Source of the DNA: Sphaerisporangium album
GTDB taxonomy: Bacteria; Actinomycetota; Actinomycetes; Streptosporangiales; Streptosporangiaceae
Direction of reading: 5' to 3'
NCBI RefSeq assembly: GCF_003323745.1
Contig: NZ_QOIL01000028.1
Location: forward strand, 69,963 to 133,962
Length of the DNA: 64,000 nucleotides
Shown: positions 58,116-64,000 of the stretch, piece by piece
Layout of the letters: each line of letters begins with the position of its first letter
How positions within the stretch are numbered: the first letter of the stretch is position 1
The notes under the pieces: model-generated
Told to the model about the DNA's origin: nothing
Database searches by the model: none
What the model saw: only the letters and a program-made list of their open reading frames with translations
Translations under genes and position numbers: made by a program

Positions 58116-59648
58116 TCAGCCCTTCTTGATCCCGTACGCGTAGAACTGCGAGTTCAGCCCGTTGACCGGGTACCCCGACAGCTTTGACGACGCCACCACG
58201 ATCTGGGGGTAAAGGTACAGCCAGTCGCTCGCGGCGTCCTCGGCGATCTGCCGGTTGGCCTTCTTCAGCAGCTCGGTCTGCGCCTCGGTCGTGTCCGACC
58301 GCTCGGCCTCCTTGACCCAGGCGGCGACCTGCGGGTTGTCGTAGCCCCAGTAGAAGTCCGGGTCGCCGTACCAGACGACGTCGCGGTCGTTGACGTGCTC
58401 CTGGAGCGTGGCCGCGAAGTCGCGGTTCTTGTAGACCTTGGTGTACCACTCGTCGGCCGTGATCACGTTGATCGTGACCGTGACGCCCACCTTGGCGAGC
58501 TCGGACTTGATGAACGTGGCCGCCGTCGGGTGCGGGTCGTAGTTCGGGGTGTCGAGCGTGAAGCTGAACCCGTTCGGGTACCCGGCGTCGGAAAGCTCCT
58601 TCTTCGCGAGGTTCACGTCATACGGGTTGACGCTGGTCAGGTCCTCGTACCACGGGTCGGTGGGCGGGACCATCGAGCCGATCAGCGTGCCGTACTCGCC
58701 CCAGATCGAGGTGAGCAGCTTCTTGTCGTCGATCGCCGAGCTGACGGCCTTGCGGACGAGCGGCTTGTCGAAGGGCGCCTTCCGGTCGTTGAAGGCCAGC
58801 AGCAGCTTGGTCGTGGACTTGCCGTTGTTGACCTTGTAGTCGGGGTTGCCGCTGAACTGCGCGAGCGCGTCCGGGCTCTGCTCGCTGGTCACGACGTCGA
58901 CGGCGTTGGTCAGCAGCGCGTTGTTCAGCGCAGCGGCGTCGGTGAAGTAGTGGAAGACGACCTGTTTGTTGGACGCCGCTGTCCCCCAGTAGCCGGGGAA
59001 GCGGTCCAGGCTTAGCGTGCTGCCGCGCTTCCACGCGCCGAGCTTGTACGGGCCGGTGCCGTCCTCGCTGGTGGCGAGGTCCTTGGCGGTGTCGTTGACG
59101 ACCCAGACGTAGCTGAGGTTGTACACGAACGAGATCGACTTGTCCGCCAGCGTGACGGCGAGGGTGTGGTCGTCCGGGGTGTCGATCTTCTTGATGGCCT
59201 CGAAGCTGCTCTTGCGCGCCGACTGCGAGTCCTTCGCGGTCACCTTCTCGATGCTGTACTTCACGTCCGCCGAGGTCAGCGGGTCGCCGGAGTGGAACTT
59301 CACCCCGTCGCGCAACGTGAACGTGTACGTCAGGCCGTCCTCGGACACCTTGTAGTCCTCGGCCAGGAGGTTCTCGACCTTGCCGTCGTCGGTGAGCCGG
59401 AACAGGCCCTCGTACACGTTGCCGTTGAAGGCCTCGGTGACGCCCTGCCCGCCGCCCGCGGTGTTGTCGAGGTTCTGCGGCTCGTACAGCGAGCCCACCC
59501 CGATGGTCGCGTCCCCGTCGGACGAGCCCGTCGGCGAACCGCCGCCCGTCGTCCCTGTGCCACCGCCGTCGCCGCCTCCGCCGCAGGCGGCGAGGGTCAG
59601 CGCGAGTGCTATCGCGGCGCCGAACAACGGCGTCGTCTTCCTGTTCAC
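58116..59648 (-). CDS. ABC importer substrate-binding lipoprotein (SBP family 5)
   Basis: Extracellular solute-binding protein of 510 residues for peptides, nickel or similar ligands. Signal peptide with lipobox LTLAACGGGG, then a Gly/Thr/Ser linker. Family 5 motifs include IGVGSLYEPQNLDN, YTFTLRDGVKFHSGDPLTSADVKYSIEKVT, and RKAVSSAIDDKKLLTSIWGEYGTL. The ligand cannot be assigned. AGGAG precedes GTG 59648. It is the first gene of the importer operon and probably the most expressed. A striking palindrome lies 47 bases upstream. Confidence 0.94.
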   Translation of the reverse strand: MNRKTTPLFGAAIALALTLAACGGGGDGGGTGTTGGGSPTGSSDGDATIGVGSLYEPQNLDNTAGGGQGVTEAFNGNVYEGLFRLTDDGKVENLLAEDYKVSEDGLTYTFTLRDGVKFHSGDPLTSADVKYSIEKVTAKDSQSARKSSFEAIKKIDTPDDHTLAVTLADKSISFVYNLSYVWVVNDTAKDLATSEDGTGPYKLGAWKRGSTLSLDRFPGYWGTAASNKQVVFHYFTDAAALNNALLTNAVDVVTSEQSPDALAQFSGNPDYKVNNGKSTTKLLLAFNDRKAPFDKPLVRKAVSSAIDDKKLLTSIWGEYGTLIGSMVPPTDPWYEDLTSVNPYDVNLAKKELSDAGYPNGFSFTLDTPNYDPHPTAATFIKSELAKVGVTVTINVITADEWYTKVYKNRDFAATLQEHVNDRDVVWYGDPDFYWGYDNPQVAAWVKEAERSDTTEAQTELLKKANRQIAEDAASDWLYLYPQIVVASSKLSGYPVNGLNSQFYAYGIKKG

Positions 59649-59694
59649 TGTTTCTCCTGGTCGACAGCCGTGTGATCCCTCGGCAACGTGTGGG

Positions 59695-59717
59695 AATCCT
59701 ACATTATTAGTAGGATT
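59695..59717. promoter_or_regulatory. 23-bp AT-rich palindrome upstream of importer operon
   Basis: AATCCTAC (59695-59702) and GTAGGATT (59710-59717) are perfect inverted arms around ATTATTA. On the minus strand TAGGAT can serve as a -10 element within the dyad. The AT-richness stands out from the surroundings. This is a good candidate for the operator of a metal- or nutrient-responsive dimeric repressor. Confidence 0.6.
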
Positions 59718-59755
59718 TGACCGTTTAGGGGGGTGGTGACTGCCTTCCCGTTCGG

Positions 59756-59795
59756 CGTTGGCTCGCACCGCCGACCGCGGCGGCACGAGCCAACG
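59756..59795 (-). terminator. Terminator of the sigma factor operon
   Basis: CGTTGGCTCG (59756-59765) pairs with CGAGCCAACG (59786-59795), and CCGCCG/CGGCGG extend the stem inward around an ACCG loop. It lies 15 bases after the minus-strand stop at 59810. Confidence 0.82.
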
Positions 59796-59809
59796 GGACG
59801 CCGCACGGA

Positions 59810-60943
59810 TCAGGAGGCGCCCGAGGTGGTCGGTGTCGGGTCCGCCGGCGAGGGATCGGCGGACGGCGAGGCCGGTTCGGCGGTCATCTCGCAGCTGCCG
59901 TCCTTGGACGCGTCCTTGGCCTCCGGCAGCGCGTCCACCACGGACACCTTGAGCTGCGCGGTGAGTGCCAGGACGCTTCCGGCCGGGGCCTCCGCGATCT
60001 TCGCGTCCACCACCGTGCCACGCTCGCCGAGGAACATGAACGTCTCGGGGTCGAAGATGCGCTGCTCCAGAATGCCGCGGCTCACCCGGCCCAGCGCGAC
60101 CCCCTCGCGGCCCGCCGAGTCCTTGACCCCCGCCTTCTCCTCGACGCCGGGGATCGTCTTCGCCGCCTCGAACAGCGCCTGCCGCTGGGCGCGCGGCAGG
60201 TAGTTCTCCAGGAACGTGTCGCCAAGCGTGGTGAACGCCTGCTGGTCGGGGTTGTCGCCCCCGCGCGTCCTGTACAGGTACGCGCGCATCGCGGCGGGGT
60301 CGGCTGGGAGCTTGCTGAGGTAGGCGTAATCCGTGCGGGTGTCGTCCGGCCAGCTGGGACAGTGGCCCGCGATCTCGTTCCAGCCTCCGCCCTTCCAGTT
60401 CTCGGCTTCGGCCGGGAGCGGCCATCCGGGGAACTTCTTGGGCGCCCGCCCCTCGATCCACAGCAGGCCCGCCGCGTTGCCGTCCACCGACTTCCAGATC
60501 TTGCGGTGCGTGCGGTAGAGGTAGCGGCCGGTGATCCCCGCCGCGCCGAACGACTCGGACGTGTACATCGTCTCGGACTCGACGGCGATGTACTGGCCCG
60601 GCCGCGGATTCAGCTCGGCGCCCTGGACGGGCGGCGCCACGGCCACGGACTCCGTCGCGGCGGACGCCGGGTCTGCCGTGCCGGGCGTTCCGGCCCCCGC
60701 CCCCGCGGCGGGGCCCGATCGCTGCGACCACGACGACAGGGCCACGGCGACCCCGCCCACCATCGTCACGGTGAGGGCGAACGCGCCCACGGCCTGCCAG
60801 CCGGGCCTCAGCCTTGGCCGCCACGACCTGCGGCGGCCGGCCGCCTCGTCGAGCAGGCGGTCCCGCGCCGCACGCCTGGCCCGCTCCGGGTACGGGGGTG
60901 CGCTGGGACGGGCGTCGGTGAACTGCTGGATCTCGTCACTCAT
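59810..60943 (-). CDS. CU044_5270-family membrane protein, sigma factor partner
   Basis: Single-pass membrane protein of 377 residues. The cytoplasmic part (1 to 50) is short, the TM is AVGAFALTVTMVGGVAVALSS, and the extracellular domain contains YIAVESETMYTSESFG, YRTHRKIWKSVDGNAAGLLW, YLSKLPADPAAMRAYLYRTRGGDN and LGRVSRGILEQRIFDPETFMFLGERGTVVD. This matches the family regularly encoded downstream of ECF sigma factors in actinomycetes, probably with an anti-sigma role. It overlaps the sigma gene (ATGA). Confidence 0.88.
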   Translation of the reverse strand: MSDEIQQFTDARPSAPPYPERARRAARDRLLDEAAGRRRSWRPRLRPGWQAVGAFALTVTMVGGVAVALSSWSQRSGPAAGAGAGTPGTADPASAATESVAVAPPVQGAELNPRPGQYIAVESETMYTSESFGAAGITGRYLYRTHRKIWKSVDGNAAGLLWIEGRAPKKFPGWPLPAEAENWKGGGWNEIAGHCPSWPDDTRTDYAYLSKLPADPAAMRAYLYRTRGGDNPDQQAFTTLGDTFLENYLPRAQRQALFEAAKTIPGVEEKAGVKDSAGREGVALGRVSRGILEQRIFDPETFMFLGERGTVVDAKIAEAPAGSVLALTAQLKVSVVDALPEAKDASKDGSCEMTAEPASPSADPSPADPTPTTSGAS

Positions 60944-61569
60944 GCCTGGGGCTCCATGCTCAGGGGATCGATGCCGCCGAGCGCCCGGCGAAGCTTCGCC
61001 CGGACGCGGTGCAGCCGGGAACGCACCGTCCCGATGGGGACCTGGAGCGCCTGCGCGACGTCCTCGTACGACAGGTCCGTCCACGCGACGAGCAGCAGCA
61101 GATCACGCTCCCGGGCGGACAGCGCCGCCAGGGCGCCGGCGAGCCGGGGCTGCAACTGCTCGGCGGTGACCCGCTCCACGCTTCTGTCGTCGAACGAGCC
61201 GGGCCTTTCGGCGGGGACCCTGGCCATGATCCGCGTCCGGCGGCGTTCCGCCCTGCGGTGACGCGCCGCCACGTTCGTCGCGATCCCGTACAACCAGGGC
61301 CTGGCGTCGGGACGGGAACGGTCGTAGCGGGCGCGGCCACGGAAGGCGGCGAGGAAGACCTCCGCCACGACGTCCTCGGCGATCTCGCCGCCGAGGCGTC
61401 GCGCGGCATAGCGGAAGATCTCGTCGGCATGCCGGTCGAACAGCACCGCGAACAGCTCGGGCTGGTCGAGCGAGCGTGTGATCACGGTGGAGTCGTCGAG
61501 CGTGGGGCCGTCGAGCAGTGCCTGGGCACCAACCACGTGCGGTCCTCTCGGGGTTTTCGATGCGGTCAC
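60940..61569 (-). CDS. ECF RNA polymerase sigma factor
   Basis: Sigma-70-family, group 4 factor of 209 residues. Region 2 is LFAVLFDRHADEIFRYAARRLGGEIAEDVVAEVFLAAF and RSRPDARPWLYGIATNVAARHRRAERR; region 4 is LSARERDLLLLVAWTDLSYEDVAQALQVPIGTVRSRLHRVRAKLRRAL. There is no region 3. GTG 61569 is the first good start before the conserved part; a longer frame reaches 61692, and GTG near 61536 is also possible. Coupled with the membrane protein gene downstream. Confidence 0.92.
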   Translation of the reverse strand: MTASKTPRGPHVVGAQALLDGPTLDDSTVITRSLDQPELFAVLFDRHADEIFRYAARRLGGEIAEDVVAEVFLAAFRGRARYDRSRPDARPWLYGIATNVAARHRRAERRRTRIMARVPAERPGSFDDRSVERVTAEQLQPRLAGALAALSARERDLLLLVAWTDLSYEDVAQALQVPIGTVRSRLHRVRAKLRRALGGIDPLSMEPQA

Positions 61570-61741
61570 CCCGTACTTGCCACCCCACCGCGCCGCGGTT
61601 CCACATTTTTCGAGCGATATCCCGAAACTCCGGCCGACGCCGACGCCGCAAGCGTGCCGAAAGCCGCGACTCCCAGACATGCCGAACGCCACGGCGTGGA
61701 GCCACGCCGTGGCGTCACCGCGAGGAGCCCGGTCGAGGGCC

Positions 61742-61948
61742 TTAGCGCGCCGAGGAGAGGTAGGCGGAGAACTCGTCCAGCGAGATCAGCCCGTCCCCGT
61801 CACTGTCGAGCCGCGCCACCGCCGCGTCCGCCGCCTCCTGTGACACAGGCTGTCCGAGCACCTCCATGAGCCGCAGAAACTCCCCGGCCGAGATCAGCCC
61901 GTCCTTGTCGGCGTCGACCAGATCGAAGGTCACCGCGTACTCGCTCAT
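61742..61948 (-). CDS. Two-EF-hand calcium-binding protein
   Basis: Protein of 68 residues with two canonical EF-hands: DLVDADKDGLISAGEFLRLM and RLDSDGDGLISLDEFSAYL, each with Asp/Asn/Ser at loop positions 1, 3 and 5, Gly at 6 and Glu at 12. ATG 61948 is taken as start (MSEYAVTFDLVDAD). Such calmodulin-like small proteins are common in actinomycetes; the calcium-dependent target is unknown. Confidence 0.92.
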   Translation of the reverse strand: MSEYAVTFDLVDADKDGLISAGEFLRLMEVLGQPVSQEAADAAVARLDSDGDGLISLDEFSAYLSSAR

Positions 61949-62027
61949 AGCGCCACTCCTAGTTCGCTCGTCCGCGAGAACCCTAGCTCTCTCCACATCC
62001 CTATTCGGGGCGTTTGACGTGGTTACT

Positions 62028-62501
62028 TCAGGAGTAGGCGCTGAGCTGGTTGTCGAGAGTCCAGATCAGGACGTCGACGTTGGCTACTCGCTGCCTGTAC
62101 AGATCCCGCTCGGCCAGGATGCACAGGTCGCCGAGGCCGAGGCCGGACATCGCATGGTCTGTGAGGGGCACTCCCGTGCCTGCCCCGGCGAGAAGCCTGC
62201 GCAGAAACCCTTCCCCCCACTCGACCGTGTGCAGAACCCACGGGGCCTTGCCATCGATGACGAGCTCAAGAAGCTTGTGAAGCTGCGTCGCACGGTCACG
62301 ACGCTCGTAGCCGTTGTTCAGTTGAGCGATATGGTTGCCCGTCTCGATGACGGTCGTCACCGGCAGGATCAGATCGCTCGCCGCTCTTTTCTGCTGTAGT
62401 TCCCGTCTGACCGCGTCCCGGTCCTGATTCTTTCCCGGGACGTTCAGCAGGTTGCAGAGAACGGAGGTGTCGACGAACTCCACCTTGCGCCGCGCACTCA
62501 T
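62028..62501 (-). CDS. PIN-domain ribonuclease partner of the ATPase
   Basis: Protein of 157 residues with PIN-fold acidic residues: Asp in VEFVDTSVLCNLLNVPG (D11), Glu in VTTVIETGNHIAQL, Asp in GLGLGDLCILAERD and Asp in NVDVLIWTLDNQLSAYS. It overlaps the ATPase gene by four bases (ATGA), implying a complex. It is not paired with a small antitoxin as VapC would be. Probably an RNase effector controlled by the ATPase. Confidence 0.8.
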   Translation of the reverse strand: MSARRKVEFVDTSVLCNLLNVPGKNQDRDAVRRELQQKRAASDLILPVTTVIETGNHIAQLNNGYERRDRATQLHKLLELVIDGKAPWVLHTVEWGEGFLRRLLAGAGTGVPLTDHAMSGLGLGDLCILAERDLYRQRVANVDVLIWTLDNQLSAYS

Positions 62502-63853
62502 TCAAGCCCCATGAGGCGGTCGAAGTCGCTGAAGTCTCTCTCGGACTCGAAACTCTCGCTCAACAGGCCTGAAGCAACTATCTCGCCCAGTTTTCCACGC
62601 GCCATCAGGCTTGGATAGCCCGCGATCTCCGGCAGCCTTTGCAGACGCGAGCGTCCGGATTCGGGATCCCGAGAGCAGACGACCACGCCGCCATGATCTG
62701 CCGGACTGAGAGCTGAGAGCAGTGCTGGACTGTGCGTGCTGAAAAGCGCGCGGGCGCCGTCGTCGTTGCAGTAGTTCTTGACCAGGCCGAGAAGCTTGTT
62801 CGCCTGTGACGGGTGAAGTCCGTTCTCCAGTTCCTCGATGACAACGGTCACCGGATGCTTGGTGTCCGTGGCCTCACGGCCGCCAACGTCCAGATCCCTG
62901 CCCTTGCGCAGCAGCGCGGTGGCGATGGCGATGAAACGAAGCAGTCCGTCGCTCATCTCTCGCGCCGGTGTCTTGGCGTTTCCCTCGTCAAGGGCCAGCA
63001 TGACGTCATTCAGCTCCGACCGGATGATGTCCAGGCCGGTGACCTGGTGCTCGACGAGGTCTTGTACGAGTCGGAGCAACTGTCCGAAGCGCTCCGGGTC
63101 GTCGGTCGCCATCTGCCCGATGACGGCCGACAGGTTTTCCGCCGTACGGCGAAGCCTGACATCTCTGCCGGGCACATATTGCCGCATCAAGTGGGGGACC
63201 GGGTCGAGATGGAAGACCCGACGTAGCACTTCGAGAACTGTCTCGGCAGCTTTGATCACGTGTTGTTCGACTCTCGTCTCACCCGGTACGCGGAGCGGGA
63301 TTTGAGCCGTCAAAAGTCTTGTGGACCGGAAGCTGCCCCGCGGCCCACGTCCCCGGGAACCGCGATGCCAGGTCGCGTCAATGCTCCCAAGACCGGGTGT
63401 CGGCTCATGCGTGCTGAGCAGGTTGTGAAAAGTACGTGTCTCGGGATCCTTCGTCGCCCGATGTTTTCCCGAGTAGCCACGGAGCGATTCGTGGATGATC
63501 TCGGGATCGGGCCGTACCCTGACGGTGACATCAAGGTCGATCAGTGCATATTCTTCGGTGTCCATGGACTCGGGTGCGATGACCCGACAACCAAGCTTGA
63601 AATAATCACTGCCGTGAGGCGGGCAACTTTCGAGACCTCCACGTAGTGGGCCTTCGTCGCCCCGGCGACTGTCCAATGCGTCCACGATGTCGGCACCCGT
63701 GGCCAGGCGAGACAGCACTTCGACTCCGTCCAGCGCATTGGATTTGCCGCTGCTGTTCCGGCCGATGAGCACAGTCATGGGCCATAGTCCCAGCACTTCA
63801 TCGTGAAACGTCTTGAAGTGGGACAGATGTAGCGCCAACAAATACGGCCTCAT
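62498..63853 (-). CDS. AAA/OLD-like ATPase, two-gene candidate defence module with PIN protein
   Basis: SMC/OLD-like (AAA_21/COG4637 type) ATPase of 451 residues. Walker A is VLIGRNSSGKSNALDGVEVL, the signature-like helix is REMSDGLLRFIAIATALL, Walker B is VTVVIEELENGLHPSQANKL and the H-loop is ALFSTHSPALLSAL. The N-terminal strand LLALHLSHFKTFHDEVL is typical of RecF/OLD-like proteins. No TOPRIM is attached; the partner is instead the PIN protein encoded by the overlapping gene. Architecture resembles PARIS (AriA ATPase plus AriB nuclease) with a different nuclease. Confidence 0.88.
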   Translation of the reverse strand: MRPYLLALHLSHFKTFHDEVLGLWPMTVLIGRNSSGKSNALDGVEVLSRLATGADIVDALDSRRGDEGPLRGGLESCPPHGSDYFKLGCRVIAPESMDTEEYALIDLDVTVRVRPDPEIIHESLRGYSGKHRATKDPETRTFHNLLSTHEPTPGLGSIDATWHRGSRGRGPRGSFRSTRLLTAQIPLRVPGETRVEQHVIKAAETVLEVLRRVFHLDPVPHLMRQYVPGRDVRLRRTAENLSAVIGQMATDDPERFGQLLRLVQDLVEHQVTGLDIIRSELNDVMLALDEGNAKTPAREMSDGLLRFIAIATALLRKGRDLDVGGREATDTKHPVTVVIEELENGLHPSQANKLLGLVKNYCNDDGARALFSTHSPALLSALSPADHGGVVVCSRDPESGRSRLQRLPEIAGYPSLMARGKLGEIVASGLLSESFESERDFSDFDRLMGLE

Positions 63854-63922
63854 AGAGGAACCGTACCGGGACCGGGACTGTAAAACTAACGGCGGATCTG
63901 ATGATCAAGGGAGACACGCTTG

Positions 63923-64000
63923 ATGTCCGAGACCGCTGCGGAGACGCTGTCCATGAACGAACCGACATCCAAGCCCCACCGCGCAATGTCAGATGAGCAG
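63923..64000 (+). CDS. Start of a plus-strand gene running off the right edge
   Basis: From ATG 63923 an open frame (MSETAAETLSMNEPTSKPHR...) continues to the window end; AAGGGAGA lies nine bases upstream. Only 26 residues are visible, so no function can be named. It is divergent from the ATPase gene at 62498-63853. Confidence 0.4.
   Translation, partial: MSETAAETLSMNEPTSKPHRAMSDEQ

Noticed and set aside
62028..62501. The PIN protein as a classical VapC toxin
   Set aside because: There is no VapB-like antitoxin; the overlapping partner is a 451-residue ATPase.

Overview
The window is high-GC DNA (about 70 percent by eye) with strong GC bias at third codon positions, many GTG starts and four-base ATGA/GTGA overlaps between neighbouring genes. 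With an FxLD-type lanthipeptide cluster, SPFH/NfeD and dynamin-like GTPase pairs and MprAB-like two-component systems, it looks like the chromosome of a mycelial actinobacterium. Streptosporangiales would fit, but the genus is inferred and not shown by any marker gene.

Layout. 0-9.7 kb: an aldo/keto reductase running off the left edge, two secreted proteins, LhgO, a two-component system, a decayed Xre antitoxin and a solitary TOPRIM protein. 9.7-18.5 kb: a MacA/MacB-like export system (two adaptors, ATPase, FtsX permease, small membrane protein) bracketed by two closely related two-component systems, with unusual glycine/serine or lysine/proline low-complexity insertions in most of these proteins. 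18.5-26.5 kb is a patchwork: a MazEF-like pair, a GntR repressor with its membrane protein, an HtrA protease, a GHKL ATPase-nuclease fusion of Shedu type, and scars made of fragments of the local histidine kinase and HtrA genes. 26.7-33.5 kb: paired membrane GTPases, SPFH and NfeD proteins and an L,D-transpeptidase. 34.4-37.8 kb: the end of tyrosine catabolism (hmgA and a fumarylacetoacetase fused to an unknown domain). 38.1-48.5 kb: a lanthipeptide cluster with an FxLD precursor, full-length LanB, LanC and a two-domain elimination-like/O-methyltransferase protein, plus an Xre regulator, an aminoglycoside-phosphotransferase-like kinase and a helical repeat protein. 48.5-54.4 kb: a second Xre regulator, small unknown proteins, an IclR regulator, a secreted protein and a probable papain-fold enzyme. 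54.5-59.7 kb: a complete peptide/nickel-type ABC importer. 59.8-61.9 kb: an ECF sigma factor with its membrane partner, and an EF-hand protein. 62.0-63.9 kb: an overlapping PIN nuclease and SMC/OLD-like ATPase that resemble a two-gene defence module.

The most interesting items are the FxLD lanthipeptide cluster with predicted aspartate methylation, two candidate defence systems (GHKL-Shedu fusion; ATPase plus PIN), the mosaic of kinase and protease fragments around the GHKL-nuclease gene, and evidence in the DNA for small tandem events (a 32-bp duplication that split an overlapping stop/start, heptad expansion in a kinase signalling helix). All homology calls rest on reading motifs and have not been checked by database search.
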